DNA from: JBQLZQ01 sp052168355
GTDB taxonomy: Bacteria > Pseudomonadota > Alphaproteobacteria > DSM-16000 > Inquilinaceae
NCBI GenBank assembly: GCA_052168355.1
Contig: JBQLZQ010000016.1
Span: 1-64,000 of the forward strand
Reading direction: 5' to 3'
Length of the DNA: 64,000 bases
In this document: positions 51,722 through 60,309 of the stretch, piece after piece
How the letters are laid out: the number at the start of each line of letters is the position of its first letter
How positions within the stretch are numbered: position 1 is the stretch's first letter
Notes under the pieces: model-generated
Told to the model about the DNA's origin: nothing
The model's input: the letters and a program-made list of their open reading frames with translations, nothing else
Database searches by the model: none
Program-made: the position numbers and the translations under genes

Positions 51722-54091
51722 ATGCATTCGATGTCCTCCTCCGCCACTTGGCGCCGGTTGTTGCCGATTATCGTGGCCCTGTTCTGGACCGTTGGGGACG
51801 GTGCCATGGCGCAGGTCCCTCAAGCGGCCATGCCCGAACAGACGGGAGAGTCCGCGGCAGCGTCCGAGACAACGCCGCAGCAGGACATCCGCGATCTGAT
51901 CGATACCCTGGAGGATGAGGGACGGCGGGCGGAACTGATCGAGCAGCTTACCCTGCTGCTCGATGCCCAGGCCGAGGCGGCGCCCGACCAGGCCGACGGG
52001 TTGACGGTGTCCAGCTTCGGCACCCGGACGCTGGACTACCTTTCGAACCGAATCAGCATGATCGGCGATGATTTGGCCAAGGTCGGCGAGGCGGTGGCCG
52101 ATCTGCCACGTGTCGTGACCTGGGTACGGCATCAGATCGATAACCCGGTCGCCCGTGACCGCTGGATCGAAGTCGGGATCGGTCTCGTCGTCATCCTGGG
52201 CGCCGGTCTGGCGGCGCGCTGGATCGTCGCGGGTCTTCTTGCCAGACCGCATCGCGCCGTCGAGGGGCAGGGCAACGGGCACCGCCTGGCCCGATTGCCG
52301 CTGGTGCTCGGGCGGTTGGCGCTGGAATTGGCGCCTGTCGCCGCGTTCGGCATCGCCGCCTACGGCGCGCTGACGTTTCTCGACGCCAGTCGTCTTGTGC
52401 ATCTCGTCTCGCTGACGGTGATCAACGCCGCCATGATCACGGGCGTAACCGCGGTCCTCGGCCGGGCCATCCTGGCGCCGGGCAAGCCGGGCTTGCGTGT
52501 TCTTCCGCTCAAGGACGAGACCGCCAGCTATATCTATGTCTGGATCCGCCGACTGGTTTTCACCGGCATCTACGGTTTTTTCCTGGTCGAGGCCGCCGCG
52601 CTGATCGGCCTGCCGGCGGCCGCGCGCCACTTCCTGTTCCATCTGGTCGGCTTCCTTTTGATCGGCCTGATGATCGTGCTGGTGCTCCAGAACCGTCGCG
52701 ACGTGGCGGCCGCCATCCGCGGCCGGGCGCAGGCGTCGGGACCGATCGCCGCGTTCGGGCGACGTCTGGCGGACATCTGGCACATCGTCGCAATCCTGTA
52801 TCTGCTGGTCGGTTACGGCATATGGGCCTTCGACGTGGAAGGCGGGTTCTCGTTTCTTGTCCGCGCCACGGCGCTGACAGCGATTATCGTGATCGCGGCA
52901 AAACTGGCGTCGATGATCGCGAAATGGGGCCTGAGACGCCTGTTCTCCATTACCCCGGAGCTCAGCCAGCGCTATCCGGGTCTGGACGCCCGCGCCAACC
53001 GGTATCTGCCGGCGTTCGAGAAAGGCGTGCGGATCATCATCTACCTGCTGGCCGGGCTGGCCATTCTGGATGTCTGGAATCTTGGCGGGCTGCAGTGGCT
53101 GAGCGGCGGCTTCGGCCGTCAGGTGACCGAGGCGGTCATTACCCTTTTCGTCGTGCTGCTCGTGGCCGTCGTGATCTGGGAGGTCGTCAACGGCGCCATC
53201 GAGCGGCGTCTCAACCGGACGGATTCGGACGGCGTGCTGCTGGAGCAGAACCCTCGGGTGCGCACGCTGCTGCCGTTGCTGCGTAACGCCTTCATGGTTG
53301 TCCTCGTGGTCATTGTATCGCTGATCGCGTTGGCGGAGCTGGGCATCAATATCGCCCCGCTGCTGGCCGGCGCCGGCGTCATCGGCCTGGCCATCGGTTT
53401 CGGATCCCAGGCGTTGGTCAAGGACGTCATCACCGGTTTGTTCATCCTGTTCGAGGACACGATGTCCGTCGGCGACGTGGTCAATCTGGGCGGCACGGCC
53501 GGGTTGGTCGAGGGCATGAGCATCCGCACCGTGCGCCTGCGGGACCTGTCGGGCACGGTCCACACCATCCCCTTCGGTGAGGTGGCGTCCGTGTCCAACC
53601 TGACCAAGGAATTTTCGTTCTATGTGATGGACATAGGCGTCGCCTATCGGGAGGACGTGGACCAGGTCATTCAGGTCATCAAGGATCTGGGAGCGGAGCT
53701 GGAAGCCGATCCCGAGTACGGCCGCGAGATGCTGGCGCCGATCGAAATCATGGGTGTCGATGCCTTCGCCGACAGCGCGGTGGTGATCAAGGCCCGGCTG
53801 AAAACCCGCCCGATCAAGCAATGGTTCGTCGGCCGCGAATTCAACCGTCGCATGAAGAACCGGTTCGACGAGTTGGGCATCGAGATCCCGTTCCCGCACA
53901 TGACCGTCTATTTCGGCGAGGACAAGGAAGGCAAGGCGCCCCCGGCCCACCTCAACGTCGAATCGCAGACGATTGCCGAAGCGTTGCTGACCGAACGGTC
54001 AGGCGGGCGATCCAGGGCGGATCCCGCGCCCGATTTCAAGACCCCCGACGCGCTTGGCGACGACGCCCCCGAAAGCACTCCAGGGAACTAA
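51722..54091 (+). CDS. MscS family mechanosensitive ion channel
   Basis: 789 residues. A signal peptide (about 1-36, cleaved after GAMA), a periplasmic helical region to about 135, then roughly ten membrane helices. The MscS core has the pore helix GAGVIGLAIGFGSQALVKDV and GLFILFEDTMSVGDVVNLGG, then a beta domain (RLRDLSGTVHTIPFGEV) and an alpha/beta C-terminus. It is of the large (YbdG/MscK-like) type and should release solutes on osmotic down-shock. ATG 51722 begins the signal peptide; a start at 51644 would include translated repeat sequence. Confidence 0.93.
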   Translation: MHSMSSSATWRRLLPIIVALFWTVGDGAMAQVPQAAMPEQTGESAAASETTPQQDIRDLIDTLEDEGRRAELIEQLTLLLDAQAEAAPDQADGLTVSSFGTRTLDYLSNRISMIGDDLAKVGEAVADLPRVVTWVRHQIDNPVARDRWIEVGIGLVVILGAGLAARWIVAGLLARPHRAVEGQGNGHRLARLPLVLGRLALELAPVAAFGIAAYGALTFLDASRLVHLVSLTVINAAMITGVTAVLGRAILAPGKPGLRVLPLKDETASYIYVWIRRLVFTGIYGFFLVEAAALIGLPAAARHFLFHLVGFLLIGLMIVLVLQNRRDVAAAIRGRAQASGPIAAFGRRLADIWHIVAILYLLVGYGIWAFDVEGGFSFLVRATALTAIIVIAAKLASMIAKWGLRRLFSITPELSQRYPGLDARANRYLPAFEKGVRIIIYLLAGLAILDVWNLGGLQWLSGGFGRQVTEAVITLFVVLLVAVVIWEVVNGAIERRLNRTDSDGVLLEQNPRVRTLLPLLRNAFMVVLVVIVSLIALAELGINIAPLLAGAGVIGLAIGFGSQALVKDVITGLFILFEDTMSVGDVVNLGGTAGLVEGMSIRTVRLRDLSGTVHTIPFGEVASVSNLTKEFSFYVMDIGVAYREDVDQVIQVIKDLGAELEADPEYGREMLAPIEIMGVDAFADSAVVIKARLKTRPIKQWFVGREFNRRMKNRFDELGIEIPFPHMTVYFGEDKEGKAPPAHLNVESQTIAEALLTERSGGRSRADPAPDFKTPDALGDDAPESTPGN

Positions 54092-54672
54092 ACCTGTCCT
54101 TCGGCCAGTTCCGCCTCCAGCGCCTCGGGCGAGGCGGCGTCGATGACCCGCCGGGCGACGGCAAAGGAAAACCCGCCCCTGGCCAGGGCGGCCAGATCCC
54201 GGTCGCGGCGCTCGGCGCGGGCGGCGGCGTCGCGGTAGGGTCCCAGCCGACGGCGGCGGGCCAGCGCCATGGCGGCGGCTAGGTCCGGGTCGCCCTGCTC
54301 CTCGGCCAGGGCCGCCAGCGCGTCGTCGATCAGTCCGGCGGCCACGCCCTTGTCGGTCAGCGTCGCCCGGATGAGTCGGGACGATCGGCCGCGCCGGGCC
54401 AGGCTCGCCGTCTGGGCCTGGGCATAGCGCGCATCGTCCAGAAGACCGCTGGCGGTGAACCGGCGCACGATGTCGGCAACGGCCGCCGCCCCTTCATCCC
54501 GGTCGGTGTCGTGGATTCGTGCGGAGGCCTCGACCCGGCGCATCAGAACCTGGCGCAGGTTTTCCGCCGACGATGCATAGCGCTGGAGATAGAACAGGGC
54601 GACGTTGCGCAGCGAGTCCGGTGTGACGCGGCGCGGGCCGCGCCGGTCGCGTTTGGATTTGGAGGCGGTCAT
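54088..54672 (-). CDS. recX: regulatory protein RecX
   Basis: 194 residues. The RecX three-helix repeats are recognisable: VALFYLQRYASSAENLRQVL, then DDARYAQAQTASLARRGRSS with LTDKGVAAGLIDDALAAL, and a Lys/Arg-rich third unit. RecX binds and restrains RecA filaments. The first 20 residues are very basic (SKRDRRGPRR). recA is not in the window. Its stop overlaps the MscS stop by four bases, convergent. Confidence 0.85.
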   Translation of the reverse strand: MTASKSKRDRRGPRRVTPDSLRNVALFYLQRYASSAENLRQVLMRRVEASARIHDTDRDEGAAAVADIVRRFTASGLLDDARYAQAQTASLARRGRSSRLIRATLTDKGVAAGLIDDALAALAEEQGDPDLAAAMALARRRRLGPYRDAAARAERRDRDLAALARGGFSFAVARRVIDAASPEALEAELAEGQV

Positions 54673-54748
54673 GGCAGCCGTGCGCGGTTTGCCAAACGGC
54701 CATCCCCGGCGCTATGGTCCGGCCCCCATTTCCTTCTTGAACGCGTCC

Positions 54749-55552
54749 ATGAAATCATCTCTTTCCCCTTCGTTGCGCGACATCGGCCGGGTCAATTGGA
54801 TCGGCCTTGGCACGCTGTACCGCAAGGAAGTCTCCCGGTTCCTCAAGGTATTCACGCAGACGGTGGCCGCGCCGGTCGTCACCACGCTGCTGTTCTACAC
54901 CATCTTCGCCCTGGCGCTGGGCGGCGTGGTGCGGATGGCCGGCAGCGTGCCGTTCCTGGAATTTCTGGCCCCCGGCCTGGTCATGATGTCCATGGTCCAG
55001 AACGCCTTTGCCAACACCTCCTCGTCGGTGATGATCGCCAAGATCCAGGGCAACATCGTCGATGTGCTGCTGCCGCCGCTGTCGCCGTCGGAACTGCTGG
55101 TCGGGTATGTCGCCGGCGGCGTGACGCGGGGTCTTCTGGTCGGGCTGGTGACGTTTATCGCCATCCGGCTGTTCGTGCCGGTCGGTATCCACAACCCGGC
55201 CTTTATCCTGTTCCACGGCGTCGCCGCGTCGATGCTGCTGGCGCTGGTCGGGGTGATCGGCGGCATCTGGTCCGACAAATTCGACCATATCGCCGCCGTC
55301 ACAAACTTCGTGGTGACCCCGCTGGCGTTTCTGTCGGGCACCTTCTACACCATCGACCGGCTTCCCGAAGGGTGGCAGATCGTGGCCCATCTCAACCCGT
55401 TCTTCTACATGATCGACGGGTTTCGCTACGGTTTCATCGGCCAAAGCGATGGCACGCTGATCGCGGGATTGGCGGTCATGACCGCCATCAATGTGGCGCT
55501 GTGGCTGCTGGCCCACCGGATGCTCGCCACCGGCTACAAGCTCAAGGCGTGA
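54749..55552 (+). CDS. ABC-2 type transporter permease
   Basis: 267 residues with six membrane helices. Start: TLYRKEVSRFLKVFTQTVAA, VVTTLLFYTIFALALGGVV, FLAPGLVMMSMVQNAFANTS, YVAGGVTRGLLVGLVTF, HGVAASMLLALVGVIGGIWS and FVVTPLAFLSGTFYTIDRLP, which carries the ABC-2 signature. It is like the permeases of polysaccharide, drug or YadH-type exporters. A second, related permease follows 14 bases later, but no ATPase gene is near. The substrate is unknown. Confidence 0.9.
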   Translation: MKSSLSPSLRDIGRVNWIGLGTLYRKEVSRFLKVFTQTVAAPVVTTLLFYTIFALALGGVVRMAGSVPFLEFLAPGLVMMSMVQNAFANTSSSVMIAKIQGNIVDVLLPPLSPSELLVGYVAGGVTRGLLVGLVTFIAIRLFVPVGIHNPAFILFHGVAASMLLALVGVIGGIWSDKFDHIAAVTNFVVTPLAFLSGTFYTIDRLPEGWQIVAHLNPFFYMIDGFRYGFIGQSDGTLIAGLAVMTAINVALWLLAHRMLATGYKLKA

Positions 55553-55566
55553 GAGGCGGTCCGGCC

Positions 55567-56373
55567 GTGGATGGGGCGACGGGGTACCGGCCGCCCCGGC
55601 ATATCGGCGCCGTTCATTGGATGGGCGTGCGCACCCTGTATGTGCGTGAGCTGAGGCGCTATCTGAAGGAGTGGCTGGAGACCATCGCCGCGTCGGCCTT
55701 TGCCACGATCATGTACCTGGCCATTTTCCTGTTCGCCCTGGGTCCGGCACGGGAAACGGTCGAGGGGGCGGCGGTGATCGGTTACATCCTGCCGGGGCTG
55801 GTGCTGTTCTCGATCCTGACCCGGGCGGCCGAGACGACGGTGTTCAGCATCGCCTTCGACAAGATGGAAGGCGCCATCGGCGATGTGCTGTCCAGCCCGA
55901 TCACCCCGTCGGAAACGGCGGCCGCCTATGCCCTGGCCGGGGCGACCAGCGGCCTGATCACCGGCCTGCCGGTGGTCGTCGTAGCCTTCCTGGTGTTCGA
56001 CATGCCCGCTTCTCAGCCCTGGCTGCTGGTGGCCTTTGCCCTGGGTGGGGCGCTGATGCTGTCCCTGACCGGCATGGCGGTCGGCATCTGGGCCGACAAA
56101 TGGGACCATGTCTCGGCGTTTTTCGGGTTCTTTCTAATCCCGCTCACCTTTCTGTCGGGGCTGTTCGCGCCCATCGACCGACTGCCCCAGCCCCTGGCCG
56201 TGCTCGTCCAGGCCAATCCGATCTTCTACGTCATAGACGGGTTCCGGGCCGGCGCCATCGACGTGCATACCGCGCCGGTCTGGCTCAGCCTGTCCGTGGT
56301 CGCGGTCTCGGTCGCAGCCCTTTGGGTGTTGTGCGATCGGCTGCTGGCCAGCGGATGGAAGCTGAAACCGTAG
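55567..56373 (+). CDS. second ABC-2 type transporter permease, tandem paralogue
   Basis: 268 residues from GTG 55567 (ATG 55621 is an alternative). It has the same six-helix plan: TLYVRELRRYLKEWLETIAA, IMYLAIFLFALG, YILPGLVLFSILTRAAETTV and FFLIPLTFLSGLFAPIDRLP. The final ASGWKLKP matches ATGYKLKA of the upstream protein. The two are divergent paralogues that may form a heterodimeric exporter with an ATPase coded elsewhere. Confidence 0.9.
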   Translation: MDGATGYRPPRHIGAVHWMGVRTLYVRELRRYLKEWLETIAASAFATIMYLAIFLFALGPARETVEGAAVIGYILPGLVLFSILTRAAETTVFSIAFDKMEGAIGDVLSSPITPSETAAAYALAGATSGLITGLPVVVVAFLVFDMPASQPWLLVAFALGGALMLSLTGMAVGIWADKWDHVSAFFGFFLIPLTFLSGLFAPIDRLPQPLAVLVQANPIFYVIDGFRAGAIDVHTAPVWLSLSVVAVSVAALWVLCDRLLASGWKLKP

Positions 56374-56415
56374 CGATTCGGGGAAACCGGACACCGTTCG
56401 GCGGCTCCCGGATCG

Positions 56416-56444
56416 TTGACAGACAGGGTGTTCCGGCGTTTATT
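56416..56444 (+). promoter_or_regulatory. candidate sigma-70 promoter upstream of argD
   Basis: TTGACA (56416-56421), 17 bases, TTTATT (56439-56444). The -35 is perfect and the -10 is four of six. The start would be near 56452, giving an argD leader of about 86 bases in which a terminator-like hairpin lies. Confidence 0.5.
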
Positions 56445-56463
56445 CGCACTCCAAGGCCGGTTT

Positions 56464-56490
56464 GGCGCGGAAGGAGACCGCGCCTTTTTT
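56464..56490 (+). terminator. intrinsic terminator upstream of argD
   Basis: GGCGCGG (56464-56470) and CCGCGCC (56478-56484) form a seven-pair stem around AAGGAGA, followed by six T residues (56485-56490). It may end the two-permease transcript, or act as an attenuator in the argD-argF leader, because a good promoter lies upstream of it. Confidence 0.75.
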
Positions 56491-56537
56491 CGTTTCATGC
56501 CGACCGGATCGACCGCCAAACGGTGGAGGGAAAGCCG

Positions 56538-57728
56538 ATGATCAGCGCCGTCATGCCGACCTATGCCCGGCCGGACATCGCCTTCGAGCGGGGCGATGGG
56601 GCCTATCTGTTCGACACCAAGGGACGACGCTATCTCGATTTTTCCTCGGGCATCGCGGTCACCTGCCTCGGCCATTCCCACCCCCATCTGGTGCGGGCCC
56701 TGTGCGAACAGGCGGAAAAGGTGTGGCACGTCTCCAACCTGGTGCGCATTCCGGGGCAGGAACGCCTGGCCGAACGGCTGGTCGCCGCCACCTTCGCCGA
56801 CACGGTGTTCTTCAGCAATTCCGGCGCCGAGGCCTGGGAAGGCGGCATCAAGCTGTGCCGCAAACATATGAGCGCCACCGGGCGGCCCGAACGCTGGCGG
56901 GTGATCACCGTCGGCGGCGCCTTTCACGGCCGGACCCTGGCGGCGATTTCGGCTGTCCGCACGGCCAAGCTTGTCGACGGCTTCGGCCCCCTGGTCGACG
57001 GGTTCGATCAGGTCGCCTTCGGCAATCTGAACGAACTGCGCATGGCCATCACCGATCAGACGGCCGCCATCTGCGTGGAACCGGTGCAGGGCGAGGGCGG
57101 CATTCGCGCCGCGTCGCTGGATTATCTGCGCGGCCTGCGCGCCGTTGCCGACGAATTCGGCCTGCTGCTCTTTTTTGACGAAATCCAGTCTGGCTATGGC
57201 CGGACTGGCAAGTTCTTCGCCCATGAATGGGCCGGCATCACGCCGGACGTGATGTGCGTCGCCAAGGGTATCGGCGGCGGCTTTCCTTTCGGGGCGGTCC
57301 TGGCGACCGAGAAGGCGGCCGTCGGCATGACGCCGGGCACCCACGGCACCACGTTCGGCGGCAATCCGCTGGCCATGGCGGCGGGCAACGCCGTGCTCGA
57401 CGTGATGCTCCAGGACGGGTTTTTCGAACGCGTCGACCGGATTGCCCGTGTGCTCTGGCAACGGCTCATCGATCTCCAGTCCCGCCATCCCTCGGTGATC
57501 GAGGAGGTGCGGGGCGCCGGTCTGATGCTCGGCCTCAAGTTGCGGCCGCCGGTGGCCGACATGGTTCCGGCCCTTCGCCAGGCCGGGCTGCTGACCGTGC
57601 CGGCGGCCGAAAACGTGGCGCGGCTGCTGCCGCCGCTGATCATCGGGGAGGAGCATGTGGACCAGGCGATCCAATGCCTGGATGCCGTATTCGCGGACGC
57701 ATCGGTGTCGGCGGCGGAGACGTCATGA
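56538..57728 (+). CDS. argD: acetylornithine aminotransferase
   Basis: 396 residues. A fold-type I PLP enzyme: DFSSGIAVTCLGHSHPHLVR, FFSNSGAEAWEGGIKLCRKH, EPVQGEGGIRAAS, FDEIQSGYGRTGKFFAHE and the Schiff-base lysine in CVAKGIGGGFPFGA. It makes N-acetylornithine in arginine synthesis. GGAGGG lies seven bases before the ATG. Its stop overlaps the argF start by four bases (ATGA), so both are coupled. Confidence 0.95.
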   Translation: MISAVMPTYARPDIAFERGDGAYLFDTKGRRYLDFSSGIAVTCLGHSHPHLVRALCEQAEKVWHVSNLVRIPGQERLAERLVAATFADTVFFSNSGAEAWEGGIKLCRKHMSATGRPERWRVITVGGAFHGRTLAAISAVRTAKLVDGFGPLVDGFDQVAFGNLNELRMAITDQTAAICVEPVQGEGGIRAASLDYLRGLRAVADEFGLLLFFDEIQSGYGRTGKFFAHEWAGITPDVMCVAKGIGGGFPFGAVLATEKAAVGMTPGTHGTTFGGNPLAMAAGNAVLDVMLQDGFFERVDRIARVLWQRLIDLQSRHPSVIEEVRGAGLMLGLKLRPPVADMVPALRQAGLLTVPAAENVARLLPPLIIGEEHVDQAIQCLDAVFADASVSAAETS

Positions 57729-58636
57729 CCGAACCGCGGCATTTCCTCGATCTGCATTTGATCGAACCGACGCGTCTGCGCGCCATCGTCGACGACGCGG
57801 CGGCGATGAAGCGCGACGATCCGTCCGGCGCGCGGACAAAGCCCCTGGCCGGCCGGACTTTGGCCATGATCTTCGAAAAGCCGTCGACCCGCACGCGGGT
57901 TTCGTTCGAGGTGGGGATGCGCCAGCTTGGCGGCGAGACGATCATGCTGACAGGCGCCGAGTTGCAGCTTGGCCAGGGCGAAACCATCGCCGACACCGCG
58001 CGCGTCCTGTCGCGCTATGTCGACGCCATCATGATGCGCACCTATGGCGAGGACCGGCTGACCGAGATGGCGGCCCACGCCACGGTGCCGGTGATCAACG
58101 GGCTGACCGACGAAACCCATCCGTGCCAGCTCATGGCCGATGTCATGACGTTCGAGGAGCGCAAGGGGCCCATTGCCGGGCGCACGGTGGCGTGGTCGGG
58201 CGACGGCAACAACGTCGCCCGGTCATGGATCCGCGCGGCGGTGCAGTTCGGGTTCGAGTTGCGCCTGGCTTGTCCGGACTCGCTCATGCCGCCGGCCGAT
58301 CTTCTGGATTGGGCGCAGTCGAACGGCGGCCGGGTGATCGTCGGGACGGAACCGGATGCGGCGGTGCGCGGGGCCGACTGCGTGGTGACCGACACCTGGA
58401 TCTCGATGGGCGATACGGACGGGCCCCGGCGCCACAATCTGCTGCGGCCCTACCAGGTGGACGAGCGGTTGATGGCCAAGGCCGCGCCGGACGCGCTGTT
58501 CATGCACTGCCTGCCGGCCCACCGTGGCGAGGAGGTCACGGATGGCGTCCTCGACGGACCCCATTCCGTGGTGTTCGACGAGGCCGAGAACCGCCTTCAC
58601 GCCCAAAAAGGGATCCTGATGTGGTGTCTTGGATGA
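57725..58636 (+). CDS. argF: ornithine carbamoyltransferase
   Basis: 303 residues. Carbamoyl-phosphate site FEKPSTRTRVSFE, then ADVMTFEE, ornithine-binding DTWISMGD and the catalytic cysteine in MHCLPAHRGEEV, all intact. It makes citrulline from ornithine and carbamoyl phosphate. It is coupled to argD; hslO follows 64 bases later and may belong to the same transcript, as is common in alphaproteobacteria. Confidence 0.97.
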   Translation: MTEPRHFLDLHLIEPTRLRAIVDDAAAMKRDDPSGARTKPLAGRTLAMIFEKPSTRTRVSFEVGMRQLGGETIMLTGAELQLGQGETIADTARVLSRYVDAIMMRTYGEDRLTEMAAHATVPVINGLTDETHPCQLMADVMTFEERKGPIAGRTVAWSGDGNNVARSWIRAAVQFGFELRLACPDSLMPPADLLDWAQSNGGRVIVGTEPDAAVRGADCVVTDTWISMGDTDGPRRHNLLRPYQVDERLMAKAAPDALFMHCLPAHRGEEVTDGVLDGPHSVVFDEAENRLHAQKGILMWCLG

Positions 58637-58700
58637 CGGCGAACCGAGAGGTTCGTGCCCGCATTGACCGGCGAGCGCCAGGCCCCACCTAAACCTCACA

Positions 58701-59624
58701 ATGGCCCAATCCTCACCCACTCCTTCCACGGCCGATCCCATCACGTCCGCCGCCGACATGGTGCAACCGTTCCAGATCGAACGGTCGGGTCTGCGCGGCC
58801 GCATGGTGCGGCTGGGACCGGCGTTGGATCGGATCCTCGCCCAGCACGATTACCCCGAGGCGGTGTCCATCCTGTTGGCGGAAACGGCCGCCCTGGGCGT
58901 TCTTCTGGCCAGCGCGCTGAAATACGACGGGGTCTTCACCTTGCAGGCCAGCGGTGACGGCCCGGTGTCGATCCTGGTGGCGGATGTCACGACCGATGGC
59001 GCCCTGCGGGCCTATGCCAAGTTCGATGCCGACGCCGTACCGAAGCGGGGCGTGCTTGGCGATCTGATCGGCAAGGGCCATCTGGCATTTACGGTCGACC
59101 AGGGGGAGTTCACCGACCGGTATCAGGGCATCGTGGCGCTGACCGGCGATACTCTGGCCGAATGCGTCCAGCACTATTTCCGGCAGTCGGAGCAGATCGA
59201 TGCTGGCATCGCCCTGGCGGTGCGGCGAACAGACGGGTCCTGGTGCGCCGGTGGGCTGTCGATCCAGCGGCTGCCCGATGCCGAGCGAGAGGTTCCGGCC
59301 AGCGACCGGGAGGATGACTGGCGCCGCGCGATGATCCTGATGAACAGCGCCACCGATGCGGAACTGCTGGACCCGGCGTTGGCGCCCAACGCGCTGCTCT
59401 ATCGTCTTTTCCACGAGGACGGTGTCCGCGTGTACGACCCGGCGCCGATCCGGGCCGCGTGCCGGTGCGCGCGCGAACGGGTCGAACGGATGCTGGCAGC
59501 CCTGCCGCGGGACGAGGTGACCGATCTGAAGGAGGACGGTGCGGTCCGGGTCACATGCGAATTCTGCAACACCGAATACACGTTCGACGATGCCGCCTTG
59601 GCCCTGCTGTATGGCGAGCCGTGA
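58701..59624 (+). CDS. hslO: redox-regulated chaperone Hsp33
   Basis: 307 residues. The folded N-terminal part includes LLASALKYDGVFTLQASGDG, DQGEFTDRYQGIVALTG and VQHYFRQSEQIDAGIALAV. The C-terminal zinc-thiol switch has C-x-C (CRCARERVERML) and C-x2-C (CEFCNTEYTF), complete. Oxidation releases zinc and unfolds this part, turning on chaperone holdase activity. It follows argF, an alphaproteobacterial arrangement. Confidence 0.96.
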   Translation: MAQSSPTPSTADPITSAADMVQPFQIERSGLRGRMVRLGPALDRILAQHDYPEAVSILLAETAALGVLLASALKYDGVFTLQASGDGPVSILVADVTTDGALRAYAKFDADAVPKRGVLGDLIGKGHLAFTVDQGEFTDRYQGIVALTGDTLAECVQHYFRQSEQIDAGIALAVRRTDGSWCAGGLSIQRLPDAEREVPASDREDDWRRAMILMNSATDAELLDPALAPNALLYRLFHEDGVRVYDPAPIRAACRCARERVERMLAALPRDEVTDLKEDGAVRVTCEFCNTEYTFDDAALALLYGEP

Positions 59625-59711
59625 TCGTTGAGGGCATGGGAAGGCCTTGATCTGGCCGCAGTCGCCGCCGCATATGACACTGTCCCCGCACCAGCCATCC
59701 GCGTGGTATCG

Positions 59712-60299
59712 ATGCCGCTTCCTTTGACCCGCCGCACCTTCGTGATCTCCGCCCTTGCCGTCGCCGCCTGCAAGCCGCCGCCGCCGCGCACGGTGCCGGA
59801 AATAACCTTTGCCCACCTCCAGCCGATCGCGCTGGATGTCGCACGGGTCGAGGTCGTCCAGACCTATGCCCCGGCAATGGAGCCGCCGTTTGTCGACCAT
59901 CTGTTTCCCCAGCCGCCTGCGGAGGTGCTGCGGGGCTGGGCCCAGCAGCGCCTGCGCGCCGTCGGGTCCACCGGGTCGGCGATACTGACGATCCAGAACG
60001 CCAGTGTGCGCCAGGAACTTCTGGCGCGCACCGGGGGGCTGCGGTCGATCTTCACGGTCGATCAGTCGGAACGCTACACCGCCGATTTCGCGGTCCGGCT
60101 CGATGCCGTCAGCCCGGCCGTGGGGGTCGGCGCCAACACCGTGGCGACGGCCCAACGCACCATCACCGTGCCGGAGAACGCCACCCTGGCCCGGCGGGAG
60201 GAAACATGGTTCGCGCTTACGGAAAACACCGTGCGCGACCTGGAAGTCGCGCTGGAGGCCAACGTCCGCCGCCACATGGGGCCTTTGATTCGCGGGTAG
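59712..60299 (+). CDS. putative lipoprotein of unknown function
   Basis: 195 residues. The N-terminus has a twin-arginine-like start RRTFVISALAVAACKPPPP, with lipobox LAVAAC and Cys20, so it is a lipid-anchored periplasmic or outer-membrane protein. The mature part (PEITFAHLQPIALDVARVEV, then VPENATLARREETWFALTEN) forms an alpha/beta domain I do not recognise. It resembles small lipoproteins often found next to hslO in Rhodospirillales. It converges on argE with a 10-base gap. Confidence 0.7.
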   Translation: MPLPLTRRTFVISALAVAACKPPPPRTVPEITFAHLQPIALDVARVEVVQTYAPAMEPPFVDHLFPQPPAEVLRGWAQQRLRAVGSTGSAILTIQNASVRQELLARTGGLRSIFTVDQSERYTADFAVRLDAVSPAVGVGANTVATAQRTITVPENATLARREETWFALTENTVRDLEVALEANVRRHMGPLIRG

Positions 60300-60309
60300 G
60301 GCCCGACTT

